A stretch of 64,000 bases of DNA, taken from contig NZ_FNAJ01000003.1 in NCBI RefSeq assembly GCF_900101905.1, forward strand, positions 186,001 to 250,000, given 5' to 3'. Below the pieces are notes generated by a model that saw only the letters and a program-made list of their open reading frames with translations, searched no databases and was not told the origin of the DNA. Below, piece by piece: positions 28,403 to 37,308 of the stretch. This stretch comes from Myxococcus virescens. GTDB taxonomy: Bacteria > Myxococcota > Myxococcia > Myxococcales > Myxococcaceae. The stretch's first letter is position 1, and every line of letters starts with the position of its first letter. The translations under genes and the position numbers were made by a program.

Positions 28403-29727
28403 CACTTGCCCCCCGTGGCGACCTGGGCTGGCGCGGCCATGACGGAGGGCGCGGCGGCGGCGGTGCCGACCTCCTCCTCCAGCAGACCGAACAGCTCGGC
28501 GGCGGCACCCGCCAGGCGGTTGCCCTCCCCTTCCGGCCCCACGGCGCGCAGCCGCGCGGTGGGCTCATGCAGCAGCTTGTTGACGATGGCTCGGCCCATG
28601 GCCTCGATGCTCTTGCGTTGCTTGTCGTTGAGTCCGTCGCCCAGGGCGCCCAGCGTGCGCTCCACCTCGGAGCGGGCAATGGCCTCCGCGCGCTGACGCA
28701 GTCGCGCCAGCACCGGCGTGCCCTCACGCAGCGCACGCTCCTTGACGAAACGCGCTACTTCCTGCGCGACGAGCACGCCCGCCTTCTGCGCCTCTTCCGC
28801 GCGCGCCGCGGCGTTGTCCGCGACGAACTTCTGGATGTCGTCCACGTCGTATGCATGTACCCAGTCCAGCGTGCCCACGGCCGGGTCGATGTCGCGAGGC
28901 ACCGCCAGGTCCACCATGAACAGCGGCCGCCCCCGGCGTCCGCGCCCCAGGGCGCCCACGTTGTCCCGCGTGAAAAGCGGCACCTGCGACGCGGTGCTGC
29001 ACACCACCACGTCCGCCGCGGCCACCAGACTGAGCAGCTCCTCGAAGGGCCGCGCCTGTCCGCCCACCTCCGCCGCCAGCGCCTCCGCGCGCGCCAGGGT
29101 GCGGTTGGTGACGTAGAGCTTCGACGCACCGGCCTGCTTCAGGTGGCGCGCCGCCAGCTCGCCCATCTCCCCCGCGCCCACCACCAGCACCGTCTTGCCC
29201 GCGAGCCCGTCGAACACCTTGCTGGCCAGCTGCACCGCCGCCGCCGCCATGGACGTGGCCGCGCGGCCAATGGCCGTCTCCGTGCGCACGCGCTTGGCGC
29301 AGCTGAAGGCGGCCGCGCACGCGCGCATCAACTCACCGCGCACCGCGCCCGCGCCCTGGCCCCGCTCAAAGGCTTCCTTCACCTGGCCCAGAATCTGAGC
29401 CTCGCCCAGCACCATGGAGTCCAGGCTGCACGCCACGCGGAACAGGTGCACCAGCGCCGCCTCGCCCTGGTGCTCGTAGAGGTGCTCCAGGGCCTCCACG
29501 CCGCCCAGCACCTGCAGCTCCGTCAACGCGCGCTGCCGCGCCATCGCCGCGTCCGGCGCGAACAGGTACACCTCCACGCGGTTGCAGGTGGACACCCAGA
29601 GGGCCTCCACGGGCGCCTGGGCCAGCCGCTGGAGCACGTCCACCTGACGCGACTCCGGCAAGGCCAGTCGCTCGCGGACGGTGAGGGGCGCCGTCCGGTG
29701 GGACAGGCCAATGCAAATGAGCTCCAT
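28402..29727 (-). CDS. hemA: Glutamyl-tRNA reductase
   Basis: A 441-residue enzyme making glutamate-1-semialdehyde from glutamyl-tRNA, the first committed step of the C5 haem pathway. The start [15 protein letters not shown] is typical, the catalytic Cys is in STCNRVEVY near residue 49, the substrate site is in [15 protein letters not shown], and the NADPH-binding fold has [17 protein letters not shown]. The C-terminal dimerisation helices follow. The tail after residue 400 is Ala-rich and slightly longer than usual. It starts two bases after the upstream cytochrome-assembly gene ends and overlaps hemC, so hemX-like, hemA, hemC and hemD form one operon. Confidence 0.95.
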   Translation of the reverse strand: MELICIGLSHRTAPLTVRERLALPESRQVDVLQRLAQAPVEALWVSTCNRVEVYLFAPDAAMARQRALTELQVLGGVEALEHLYEHQGEAALVHLFRVACSLDSMVLGEAQILGQVKEAFERGQGAGAVRGELMRACAAAFSCAKRVRTETAIGRAATSMAAAAVQLASKVFDGLAGKTVLVVGAGEMGELAARHLKQAGASKLYVTNRTLARAEALAAEVGGQARPFEELLSLVAAADVVVCSTASQVPLFTRDNVGALGRGRRGRPLFMVDLAVPRDIDPAVGTLDWVHAYDVDDIQKFVADNAAARAEEAQKAGVLVAQEVARFVKERALREGTPVLARLRQRAEAIARSEVERTLGALGDGLNDKQRKSIEAMGRAIVNKLLHEPTARLRAVGPEGEGNRLAGAAAELFGLLEEEVGTAAAAPSVMAAPAQVATGGK

Positions 29728-29729
29728 AC

Positions 29730-30545
29730 TCAGGGCATCCTCATGGCCGCCGAGGGCGACGACACGTCATACGAGGACAGGAAGGACACCATGACCAGGC
29801 AGAACCCCGCCATGGTGAGGAAGGCCACCCGCCGCCCCCGCCAGCCCGCGACGGAACGTGCCACCAGCAGCGCGGCGAAGACCGCCCACGCAACGAGGGT
29901 GGCCAGCGTCTTCCCATCCACGGTCCAGGGGCCCGGCGCGGTGCCCACGAAGAAGGCCCCCGTGGCGAGCGTGATGGACAGCGCCAGGAAGCCCCACACC
30001 ACCAGGCGCCGGTTCAGCGTGTCCAGGAACTCCAGGGAGGGCAGGCGGGAGAACAGCAACCCGAAGCGCTTCGCCTTCACCTGCCGCTCCATGAGCACGT
30101 ACATGACGCCCACGCCCGCGGCGACCGCGAAGGCGGCCAGCCCCAACAGCGCCAGGGTGATGTGCAGCGGCAACAGCGGCTGACGCACCCCGGGAGGCAG
30201 CGGCGCCTGTCCGCCCTGCATCAGCAGGCCGGGCAGCAGCGCGGCCAGCGCCAGGGGCGTGAGAAAGGCGCCGATGACGGGCCGGCGGTAGCGCACATCC
30301 AGGAACAGGAAGATGACTAGCAACAGGAAGGCCAGTGCGGAGAAGCCTTGCGCCAGGCCTACCGGCCGCCCGCTCTGCACCCCGAGCAACTCGAAGAGCG
30401 CCACGCCATGCAGCGCCAATCCACCGCCCACCAGCACGCGCCCTGCCGTGGCCAGGGCCTCGGACTGGCGGACCAGGTAGGCCAGGTAGACGACAGCGGC
30501 GATGCCATAGGCGTGGCAGGCGAGCGAGACGAGCGTGTGGCTCAT
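29730..30545 (-). CDS. CcsA/HemX-type cytochrome c assembly membrane protein
   Basis: A 271-residue inner-membrane protein with eight predicted membrane segments. It has the family layout: an N-terminal helix with a conserved His in CHAYG, LHGVALFE, and PLLPLHITLALLG, whose His probably ligates haem, then a His-poor C-terminal half. The Trp-rich haem-handling loop of true CcsA (WGxxWxWD) is reduced here to PWTVDGKT, so HemX, the hemA-linked homologue, fits better than the synthetase subunit of cytochrome c maturation. It is two bases upstream of hemA. HemX proteins are reported to affect glutamyl-tRNA reductase level in other bacteria; whether this one does is unknown. Confidence 0.85.
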   Translation of the reverse strand: MSHTLVSLACHAYGIAAVVYLAYLVRQSEALATAGRVLVGGGLALHGVALFELLGVQSGRPVGLAQGFSALAFLLLVIFLFLDVRYRRPVIGAFLTPLALAALLPGLLMQGGQAPLPPGVRQPLLPLHITLALLGLAAFAVAAGVGVMYVLMERQVKAKRFGLLFSRLPSLEFLDTLNRRLVVWGFLALSITLATGAFFVGTAPGPWTVDGKTLATLVAWAVFAALLVARSVAGWRGRRVAFLTMAGFCLVMVSFLSSYDVSSPSAAMRMP

Positions 30546-30579
30546 AGGGGCAGGCTCATAACCACGGAAGACGGGCGAA

Positions 30580-30960
30580 TCAGCCCATCTTGTTGAGGAT
30601 GAAGGCAGCCAGAAGGTCTGCTTCAGAGTCCGGTTTCTTGTCCGCGCCCTCTGGCCTGGGCGCGCCGGCGGCGACCTCCGCTACATACCCTGGAACAACC
30701 TCATAGGCGTTGTCCCCCACCAGCACCGAGTCGGCCATCTGCTCGGCACCCAGTCGGGCAAGTTGCTCCTCGGTCTTCACCCGGGCCACCAACCCCTGGG
30801 TGTCTTCGCCCGACACGAGCTGGACGAAGTGGACCGCGGGCGTGAGGGGGAAGGCCACGCCGCCTTCCGCCATCACCACCAGCCGGCCTTCGCGCAGGTC
30901 TGCTTTGTCCGCCAGCGCCCACTCCTCGAGCTGGGTCTGGGGCAGGAAGAGCTTCGTCAC
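30580..30960 (-). CDS. Small conserved-looking protein of unknown function
   Basis: A 126-residue (from GTG 30960) soluble protein that I do not recognise. It begins TKLFLPQTQLEEWALADKADLR and has an alternating beta/alpha pattern including GRLVVMAEGGVAFPL, and a charged tail with LLAAFILNKMG. The frame remains open to an ATG at 31041, but the extra 27 residues look like intergenic sequence; neither start has an ideally spaced site (GGAAGG lies one base before the GTG). It ends 34 bases before the hemX-like gene in the same direction and may head the haem operon. Confidence 0.6.
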   Translation of the reverse strand: MTKLFLPQTQLEEWALADKADLREGRLVVMAEGGVAFPLTPAVHFVQLVSGEDTQGLVARVKTEEQLARLGAEQMADSVLVGDNAYEVVPGYVAEVAAGAPRPEGADKKPDSEADLLAAFILNKMG

Positions 30961-31140
30961 GCCTTCCAGCTTACACCAGCCACCCCTCCCCCGGGGGAAC
31001 GCTTGGGGGAAATGGTTGAAACAGGCGCCATCCATCCGCATCTGAGCCGCCAGATTGGCTGATGGCCGGCCGATCCTTGCAGGCCCACCGGACGCGTACT
31101 ACACGCGGCGGAGGTGCCCGGACAGGCACGAGGAGACACC

Positions 31141-31473
31141 ATGGCAGGCGCGGACGTGACGAACATCGGGGATGGCGACTTCAAGCAGCAGGTCCTGGAC
31201 TCCCAGGAGCCCGTGCTGGTGGATTTCTGGGCGACGTGGTGCGCGCCGTGCCGCGCCATTGCGCCCTCCATCGAAGCGCTGGCCTCGCAGTACAAGGGGC
31301 AGGTGAAGTTCACCAAGCTCAACATCGATGAGAACCAGGACACGCCGCAGGAGTACGGCATCCGTTCCATCCCCACCCTGCTCCTGTTCAAGGGCGGCCG
31401 CGTGGTGGAGCAGATTGTCGGCGCGGTGCCCAAGGCCCGCATCGAAGACGCCGTGAAGAAGGCCCTGACGTAG
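31141..31473 (+). CDS. trxA: Thioredoxin
   Basis: A 110-residue thioredoxin, the small cytoplasmic dithiol carrier that reduces protein disulfides. The active site is WATWCAPCR, with CAPC rather than the more usual CGPC, a variation found in other thioredoxins. The rest is standard: LVDFWA, KLNIDEN, and the cis-Pro loop IRSIPTLLLFKGG. The ATG at 31141 has GAGGAG seven bases upstream; the frame extends to a GTG at 31114 but without need. It is alone on its strand, divergent from the small gene at 30580-30960 and convergent with ppk2. Confidence 0.95.
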   Translation: MAGADVTNIGDGDFKQQVLDSQEPVLVDFWATWCAPCRAIAPSIEALASQYKGQVKFTKLNIDENQDTPQEYGIRSIPTLLLFKGGRVVEQIVGAVPKARIEDAVKKALT

Positions 31474-31549
31474 ACTCGCCGCTGCGGGGTCGGGCGCGCG
31501 AGAGAGCCCCTGCTGCTCTTCCGCGCACCACCCGTGGCCTCCTCCTGCC

Positions 31550-32329
31550 TCAGCTCAGCAACTCCACGCAGCGGCGGAGCACCTCCAACCGCGAGTACCG
31601 CTTGTCGTTCCCTGGCACCACGTGCCACGGCGCGTCGGGGCGGTGCGTCCGGTCCAGCATCTGCTGGATGGCCGCTTCGTACTTCTTCCACTTCGCCCGG
31701 TTCCGCCAGTCCTCGGGCCCCAGCTTGTAGCGCTTGGCCGGGTCCGCCTCGCGCTCGCGAAACCGCTGCAGCTGCGTCTTCTTGTCGATGTGGATGAAGA
31801 ACTTCACCATCCGCACACCGTCCGCGGTGAGCATGTGTTCAAAAGCATTGATTTCATCGTAGGCGCGCCGCCATTCCGCCGGCTTCGCGAAGCCCTCTAC
31901 CCGCTCCACCAGCACCCGGCCGTACCAGCTCCGGTCGAACATGCAGACCTCGCCCGCGCCCGGCGTCTTGCGCCAGAAGCGCCACAGGTAATGGTGTCTG
32001 CGCTCTTCCTCTGACGGCGAGGAGATGGGCCAGACCTTGTAACCACGCGGGTCCATCAGCGTGGTGAGCCTGCGAATGGCGCCGCCCTTGCCGGAGGCGT
32101 CCCAGCCCTCGAAGACGATGACGGCCTTCCGCCCCGCCAGGTAGTTCTGGATCTGCAGCTCGAAGACGCGCTCCTGGAGCGTCTTGAGCGTCTTCTCATA
32201 TTTCGCGTGCTCACCCGCCGAGACAGACGGGTCGACCGCTGCGAGTGTCACAGTGCCATGAGGACATACGGGAAACACGTATCCATTTGCAGTCTTGTCA
32301 TCAATTTTTTGAGATCGTTTACGAGTCAA
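31550..32329 (-). CDS. ppk2: Polyphosphate kinase 2 (PPK2) family protein
   Basis: A 259-residue nucleotide kinase that uses inorganic polyphosphate to phosphorylate nucleotides. The P-loop is EGWDASGKGGAIRRL near residue 75, and the lid module is MFDRSWYGRVLVERVEG. The family stretches YKVWPISSPSEEE and YLWRFWRKTPG complete the fold. Length fits the one-domain class, but whether it prefers AMP, ADP or GDP cannot be told. It starts at TTG 32329, preceded by GGAGGG at good distance. The first 30 codons (TRKRSQKIDDKTANGY onward) are much more AT-rich than the rest, which may reflect a recruited leader; a start further in would lack a site. Confidence 0.88.
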   Translation of the reverse strand: MTRKRSQKIDDKTANGYVFPVCPHGTVTLAAVDPSVSAGEHAKYEKTLKTLQERVFELQIQNYLAGRKAVIVFEGWDASGKGGAIRRLTTLMDPRGYKVWPISSPSEEERRHHYLWRFWRKTPGAGEVCMFDRSWYGRVLVERVEGFAKPAEWRRAYDEINAFEHMLTADGVRMVKFFIHIDKKTQLQRFREREADPAKRYKLGPEDWRNRAKWKKYEAAIQQMLDRTHRPDAPWHVVPGNDKRYSRLEVLRRCVELLS

Positions 32330-32350
32330 GACAGACCCTCCAAGGTTGTA

Positions 32351-32356
32351 TTGACA
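32351..32356 (+). promoter_or_regulatory. Consensus -35 element TTGACA ahead of the AT-hook gene
   Basis: A perfect TTGACA stands 72 bases before the ATG at 32429, in an AT-rich stretch unusual for this genome. No good -10 hexamer lies at the right distance (CAAATA is the best at 17 bases), so only the -35 half is persuasive. Confidence 0.3.
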
Positions 32357-32428
32357 GCGGTGACTTCAACCGCCAAATAGGCACATAGCAGTGTCTGTGT
32401 TGGCTGACTGTTTTCACTTGGAGTATTC

Positions 32429-32764
32429 ATGGCACGTCCACGCAAAGAATTGTCCACCGTCCCGCTGACGCCGGCCATGGTGAACTGGGCCGAAGCCTTG
32501 GGAGACGCCATTGGGCGCGGCATGCTGCGCGCGCTCAACGACGGGATGCCCAGGCTGGGGAGCACTTCGCCCAGCTCTACCGCGCTCACCGCGGGCCGGC
32601 GCCGCGGCCGTCCGCCGAAGGTGATGGCGGGCGCCAGCCTGGTTTCGCTGGATCGCCGTTGCACCATGGAGGGCTGTACTCGCGAGCAGCGCTCGAAGGG
32701 TCTGTGCTCCGCGCACTACCAGGCCGAACGCCGCCGCCAGATTTCGGGCAGCAAGTCGGCCTGA
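32429..32764 (+). CDS. Small AT-hook and zinc-motif protein, probably DNA-binding
   Basis: A 111-residue basic protein with two recognisable elements. RRRGRPPK at about residues 57-64 is a canonical AT-hook, which binds the minor groove of AT-rich DNA. Residues about 77-95 (CTMEGCTREQRSKGLCSAHY) form a C-x4-C-x9-C-x2-H motif of the kind common in small phage and HNH-type proteins, probably a zinc knuckle. The N-terminal 45 residues look helical. No HNH catalytic residues are visible, so a nuclease role is not supported. It is divergent from ppk2 across a 99-base AT-rich gap. A regulator or nucleoid-associated role is likely but unproven. Confidence 0.8.
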   Translation: MARPRKELSTVPLTPAMVNWAEALGDAIGRGMLRALNDGMPRLGSTSPSSTALTAGRRRGRPPKVMAGASLVSLDRRCTMEGCTREQRSKGLCSAHYQAERRRQISGSKSA

Positions 32765-32819
32765 GTGCCTGCACACCGGACACCCGCCCACGGCCCTGGG
32801 CGATGACCGGTCCAACGCA

Positions 32820-33509
32820 TCAGCCCTGCCAAGGGTCGGAAACGGACGACGTCGCCTTGAGCAGCTCCCAGGCCGCCAGCACGTCCACCACGCGCTCCAC
32901 CTCGTTGGGCAGGGAGCGAGCCCGCTGGGACTTGAGATAGTCCTCCGCGAAGGCCCTCAGCCGCATCCCCACGAAGAGCCGCGCCAGTGCCACCTCCGTC
33001 TGACCGCTGAAGTCGAGGAAGCGCACGCCAAAGCCGCTGCGGCCCTCCGGCCCGTTCCCCCGCTCCTCCCGCACGATTTCCGCGCGCGCCTGCACGGGCG
33101 CGGCGCCCGGCTCCAGCGCGAAGCGCACGCCCAGCACGGTGCCCAGCGGCAAGTAGAAGGTGCTCTCCAGGAACGCCCCGCTGACGCTGACGTTGACGGA
33201 CACGAGGCTCGCCTCGAAGCGACGCTCGCCCGCCTCGTCATCCACCCACACCTCGAAGCGCGTGGCGAGCTGGGCGCGGGGAAAGTGACGGTGCTCCGCC
33301 TCGCCCTGGTTCATCTCAATCAACGGCGCGAAGGCCGGCCTCGGCTCGGGGCTCACCGCCGCCACGTTGCCACCAGGACGCGCCGGAACCACCGCGGGGC
33401 GGACCTCCTTCGCCAGCGCCGCGACCTGCGCTGGCGCTCGCGCGGGCACGCGCACCGGCGCCTCCACCCGCGTGCTCCCGACTGCCTTCTGGCCACCCTT
33501 CCTCTGCAT
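32820..33509 (-). CDS. PilZ-domain protein
   Basis: A 229-residue protein with a PilZ domain at roughly residues 78-185. Binding motifs for cyclic di-GMP are HRHFPRAQ (the RxxxR region, here with HRxxPR spacing) and NVSVSGAFLES (the D/NxSxxG motif), followed by GVRFLDFS. The N-terminal 70 residues are Pro/Ala-rich and probably flexible; the C-terminal 40 are helical. No membrane segment is visible. In Myxococcus such proteins link cyclic di-GMP to motility and polysaccharide; the target here is unknown. It is 130 bases upstream of the rodA end in the same direction, but not coupled to it. Confidence 0.85.
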   Translation of the reverse strand: MQRKGGQKAVGSTRVEAPVRVPARAPAQVAALAKEVRPAVVPARPGGNVAAVSPEPRPAFAPLIEMNQGEAEHRHFPRAQLATRFEVWVDDEAGERRFEASLVSVNVSVSGAFLESTFYLPLGTVLGVRFALEPGAAPVQARAEIVREERGNGPEGRSGFGVRFLDFSGQTEVALARLFVGMRLRAFAEDYLKSQRARSLPNEVERVVDVLAAWELLKATSSVSDPWQG

Positions 33510-33636
33510 GACGCGTCCTCATCTGCCCGGGAGGGCTCGCCCTCCACGTGCGTTGGTGGGGTGATTCATACACCACCCCATGCCGCGCGCCGAGAAACGC
33601 TTGCGCCCGTCTCGCGAGGATAAATTCCGGAATTTC

Positions 33637-34806
33637 TCAGAACATGTGACGGCGCATGCTGATGTTCACCAGCAAGCCGATGCTGAGCATCACGGAAAGC
33701 AGGGATGAGCCGCCATAACTCATCAACGGCAGGGTGATTCCCGTCACCGGCAGCAGGCCAATCACCATGCCGATGTTCTCGAACACCTGCCAGAAGAGCA
33801 TCGCCACGACGCCCACCGCGACGAAGGCGCCGAACCTGTCACGCGCGTTGAACCCCACGCCCAGGCCGAAGATGAAGATGGCGCCGTAGAGCACCAGCAG
33901 GACGATGCACATGATGAAGCCATGCTCCTCCGCCCACACGGAGAAGATGAAGTCGGTGTGCTGCTCGGGCAGGAAGCGCAGGCCCGTCTGGGTGCCCTCG
34001 CGCCAGCCCTTGCCGGACACGCCGCCGCTGCCCACCGCGATTTTCGACTGCGCCGCGTGATAGCCGCTGCCGCGCAGGTCCGCCTCGGGGTCCAGCCAGC
34101 CGGAGATGCGCTGGCTCTGGTGCTTCTTCAGGTGGTGCCGGACGATGGTGGGCCGAGGCTCCGGCACGTCACGGATGTAGTCGTTCCAGATGACGATGCC
34201 CGCGGCGAACACGCCCGCCACCAGCGTGGCCACCAGGTACCAGCGCACCTTCCCGAAGAGGATGATGGTGAGCGACGACAGGCCAATCATCAGCGCGGTG
34301 CCCAGGTCCGGCTGCACCAACACCAGCGCGAAGGGCACGAAGACGACGAGCACCGGCTTCCACAGCCGCGTCAGGCTGTAGGAGGGCGCATTGGGCTGGA
34401 AGTCGTCGTGGTAGACCTTGGCCAGCATCAGCACGACGCCAATCTTCATGAACTCCGCGGGCTGCATGCGGAACGGGCCGATGACGAACCAGCTCTCCGC
34501 GCCCTTGGCCGTGTGGCCGAAGAAGCGCAGCGCGATGAGCAGCAGGATGTTGCCCGCGTAGATGGGCAGCGCCATGCGCTGAATCCACCGGTAGTCCACC
34601 AGGCACACCACCAGCACGGCGACCATGCTGATGCCCAGGTAGCCCATCTGCGAGCCCCAGACGGGCGAGTGCGGCGGCCGTGACGCCGAGGCGAGGTTCC
34701 AGATGCCCAGCCCGCACACCGCCAGCACGGAGAAGATGAGGCCCCAGGGGATGTGGGGCACCATCCGGCGCTCAATCCGCAGTTGCACGCGTGCGGTCCT
34801 CTTCAT
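33637..34806 (-). CDS. rodA: Peptidoglycan glycosyltransferase RodA
   Basis: A 389-residue SEDS-family membrane enzyme that polymerises lipid II into glycan strands during cell elongation, working with PBP2. About ten membrane segments are visible, with family motifs LRFLPEQHTDFIFSVWAEE and the C-terminal TGITLPLMSYGGSSL. A large loop near residues 190-225 includes RPTIVRHHLKKHQSQR. The start at ATG 34806 overlaps mrdA by 35 bases; a second ATG at 34764 just after the mrdA stop is possible, and neither has a strong ribosome site. It is the last gene of the mreC-mreD-mrdA-rodA cluster. Confidence 0.94.
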   Translation of the reverse strand: MKRTARVQLRIERRMVPHIPWGLIFSVLAVCGLGIWNLASASRPPHSPVWGSQMGYLGISMVAVLVVCLVDYRWIQRMALPIYAGNILLLIALRFFGHTAKGAESWFVIGPFRMQPAEFMKIGVVLMLAKVYHDDFQPNAPSYSLTRLWKPVLVVFVPFALVLVQPDLGTALMIGLSSLTIILFGKVRWYLVATLVAGVFAAGIVIWNDYIRDVPEPRPTIVRHHLKKHQSQRISGWLDPEADLRGSGYHAAQSKIAVGSGGVSGKGWREGTQTGLRFLPEQHTDFIFSVWAEEHGFIMCIVLLVLYGAIFIFGLGVGFNARDRFGAFVAVGVVAMLFWQVFENIGMVIGLLPVTGITLPLMSYGGSSLLSVMLSIGLLVNISMRRHMF

Positions 34807-36811
34807 CGCCCGGAAGCCGGGCCGGTGGCCGTACCCTTCGCGTCAGCGCCGCCTCATCGGCTGAGGGCGCGCGCGTCACGGAGGACGGCGTGTAGGGCTG
34901 GTTGGGACGCGGCGGCGGCGCCGTGGCGTCCAGCTTCTTCAAGTCGAAGTACTTCTGGAACACCGCCATCGCGGTGGGCGCAGCGTCCGAACCGCCGTGG
35001 CCGCCGTGCTCGTTGAGCACGACGACGGCCAGCTCCGGCTTGTCCGCCGGCGCGAAGCCCGCGTACCAGGCGTGGTCGCGCTCGAAGTAGCTCATCTGGT
35101 GCGTCTTCAAGCGAACCGCGCCCAGACGGGTCACCTGCGCGGTGCCCGTCTTGGACGCCACCAGGATGTCCTTGTCCCGCATGTGATTCATGCGCGCGCG
35201 GTACGCGGTGCCGCCCGGCTCGTGCGCCACCACCACCAGGCTGTCCACCACCGCCTTGAGGTGCGCGGGCGACAGGTCCACCTTGCGCACCACCTCCGGC
35301 TGGAACGACTCGATGGTCTGCCCGTCCAGGTCCTCCAGGCGGTTCACCATCTGCGGCTTGTAGAGCGTGCCTCCGTTAGCGATGGCCGCGTACACCAGCG
35401 CGAGTTGGAGCGGCGTGACGTTGGTGTCGCCCTGGCCAATGGAGCTGTTGAGCGCCATGCCCTTGGTGTAGCCGCCGGGCGACGCCTTGTCGTGGTAGGC
35501 GCTGGTCGGCATGATGCCTGGGACCTCCGCCACCACGTTGACGCCCGTGGGGCTGCCCAGGCCCAGGGCCTTGCCCATCTCTCCAATGGGGTCCAGGCCG
35601 ATGGTGTCCGCAACCTTGTAGTACCAGGTGTCGCAGGACGACTTCATCGCCGTGAAGCCATCCACGAGCCCGTGTCCGGCGTCCTTGTGGCAACGCCAGG
35701 TGCGCGCGCCCAGTCGGTAGCCACCGGGGCAGTTCACCACCGTCTCCGGGCGGAAGGCGCCGGACTTGAACGCGGCCAGGGCGGTGACGACCTTGAAGGT
35801 GGAGCCCGGGCTGTAGTGCTCGGCGGCCACGCGGTTGATCATCGGGTCCAGCGGATCTCTCGACAGGAGCGCCATCTGCGCGGGCGTCACGCGGCCGGTG
35901 AGCAGGTTGGGGTCGAAGCCCGGGCGCGACACCAGCGCGCGGATGAAGCCCGTGTTGACGTCGATGGCGACCACCGCGCCCGTCACGCCGGGGAAGGCCC
36001 GCTCCGCCTCCTCCTGCAACCGCATGTCGATGGACAGCACCAGGTTGCTGCCCGGACGCGGCGACACCACGGCGTTGTCGCCCAGCTTGTCGTTCAGCTC
36101 TTCAATGGTCTGCCCGCGCGCGTTGACCACTTCCTTGCGCACGCCGTCGGTACCGCGCAGGCGCTGCTCGAAGTAGCGCTCCAGCCCGCGCCGGCCAATG
36201 TAGTCCCCCAGGGCGTAGCGGGCGCCGTCGCCATTGAGGCGCTCCAGTTCCTCCTGGGTGATTTCATTCATGTAGCCCAGCACGTGCGACAGCACGGAGT
36301 TGGTGCGGTAGTGCCGGTGCGGCACGGGCGCCACCTCCACGCCGTCCAGGATGTCGCGGCGCGCGGCCAGCCGGTCGTACTCGTCGCGCGACAGGTCCAC
36401 GCGCACCGGCACCGGCTGGAAGGGGGCGTTGCGCCGCCCCATGCGCACCATGTCCTCCACCTTCTTGCGCTGGTCCGGGTCCCACTGGAGCAGCTCCGCC
36501 AGGCGGGGGATGACCTGCTCGTAGCAGTCGGTGCAGAAGGCCGGGGTGATGAAGGCGTCGAAGGACGGACGGCTGTCCACCAGGATGGTGCCGCGCGCGT
36601 CCTTGATGACGCCGCGGTCGGCGCGCAGCCGCACTTCCTTGACGAAGTTGGCCACGCTCTTGGCGGCGTACTCCTCGCCCCGGGTGATTTGCAGGCGGTA
36701 GAGCTGGATGGAAATCAGCCCCAGGCCCGCCACCATGGCCAGGCCCAGCCACAGGAAGCGCCGCTTGAGCTCGCGCCCCGGCGTCGTGTTGCCCAAGGTG
36801 GGTGGCGTCAC
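34772..36811 (-). CDS. mrdA: Penicillin-binding protein 2 (elongation transpeptidase)
   Basis: A 679-residue class B PBP that cross-links peptidoglycan of the lateral wall. A single N-terminal membrane anchor at about residues 18-38 is followed by the pedestal domain (LRADRGVIKDARG, YRTNSVLSHVLGY) and the transpeptidase domain. Catalytic motifs are SPGSTFKV (SxxK, Ser nucleophile), SSCDTWYYK (SxD, as in other PBP2 proteins) and SKTGTAQV (KTG). A Pro-rich tail of about 50 residues extends past the fold. The GTG start overlaps the mreD stop as GTGA, implying translational coupling. It lies between mreD and rodA, its SEDS partner. Confidence 0.95.
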   Translation of the reverse strand: MTPPTLGNTTPGRELKRRFLWLGLAMVAGLGLISIQLYRLQITRGEEYAAKSVANFVKEVRLRADRGVIKDARGTILVDSRPSFDAFITPAFCTDCYEQVIPRLAELLQWDPDQRKKVEDMVRMGRRNAPFQPVPVRVDLSRDEYDRLAARRDILDGVEVAPVPHRHYRTNSVLSHVLGYMNEITQEELERLNGDGARYALGDYIGRRGLERYFEQRLRGTDGVRKEVVNARGQTIEELNDKLGDNAVVSPRPGSNLVLSIDMRLQEEAERAFPGVTGAVVAIDVNTGFIRALVSRPGFDPNLLTGRVTPAQMALLSRDPLDPMINRVAAEHYSPGSTFKVVTALAAFKSGAFRPETVVNCPGGYRLGARTWRCHKDAGHGLVDGFTAMKSSCDTWYYKVADTIGLDPIGEMGKALGLGSPTGVNVVAEVPGIMPTSAYHDKASPGGYTKGMALNSSIGQGDTNVTPLQLALVYAAIANGGTLYKPQMVNRLEDLDGQTIESFQPEVVRKVDLSPAHLKAVVDSLVVVAHEPGGTAYRARMNHMRDKDILVASKTGTAQVTRLGAVRLKTHQMSYFERDHAWYAGFAPADKPELAVVVLNEHGGHGGSDAAPTAMAVFQKYFDLKKLDATAPPPRPNQPYTPSSVTRAPSADEAALTRRVRPPARLPGDEEDRTRATAD

Positions 36812-37308
36812 CGCAGCAACCCCGCGGGCCGCTCCTGAGACGCCTCGAAGCGCCGCAGCAACGGGTAGAGCGCCAGCGCCGCGAGGCCCGTGAGCGCCAC
36901 CTGCAGCGGCATCTCCGCCAGCTGCGAGCCCGGACCGTCCTCCTTCACCGTCAGCCAGGTGAAGAAGGTGGCCAGCAGCGAATGGCCCACGTCCGCGCCC
37001 ATGGCGAACAAGGCGAAGGCCAGCGGTCCCCGGACCTCCACGAAGGTCGGCACCAGCCTTCCCACCAGGAAGATGAACACGGCCAGGAAGGTGTAGAGCC
37101 AGGTGGGCTGCCCGCTCATCAGGTCGAGCAGATACCCCACGGAGAAGGCGGAGAAGGTCCCTTCGAGCAGCGAGGCCCGCAGGGCCAGGAACGCCACCAA
37201 CACCACGGTGACGTCAATCCGGCCGAGCTCAAGACCTGCCTGCTTCACCAGGACCGATTCCAGCGTGAGCAACGCCAGCGCCAGCGCGACGGACACCAGG
37301 AACTTCAT
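36808..37308 (-). CDS. mreD: Rod shape-determining protein MreD
   Basis: A 166-residue inner-membrane protein with about five hydrophobic segments, part of the elongasome that links MreC to the cell-wall synthases. Sequence is poorly conserved in this family; the recognisable pieces are RIDVTVVLVAFLAL and a GYLLDLMSG-type loop, common in MreD. The ATG at 37308 overlaps the mreC stop as ATGA, and its own stop overlaps mrdA, so the cluster is translationally coupled throughout. Identity rests on membrane topology, size and position. Confidence 0.88.
   Translation of the reverse strand: MKFLVSVALALALLTLESVLVKQAGLELGRIDVTVVLVAFLALRASLLEGTFSAFSVGYLLDLMSGQPTWLYTFLAVFIFLVGRLVPTFVEVRGPLAFALFAMGADVGHSLLATFFTWLTVKEDGPGSQLAEMPLQVALTGLAALALYPLLRRFEASQERPAGLLR

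Noticed and set aside
32380-32428. TGGC-containing stretch as a sigma-54 promoter
   Set aside because: The required GC at the -12 element is missing at the correct spacing.
34997-36838. A 613-codon plus-strand frame opposite mrdA
   Set aside because: Antisense shadow of the PBP2 gene, with no domain of its own.
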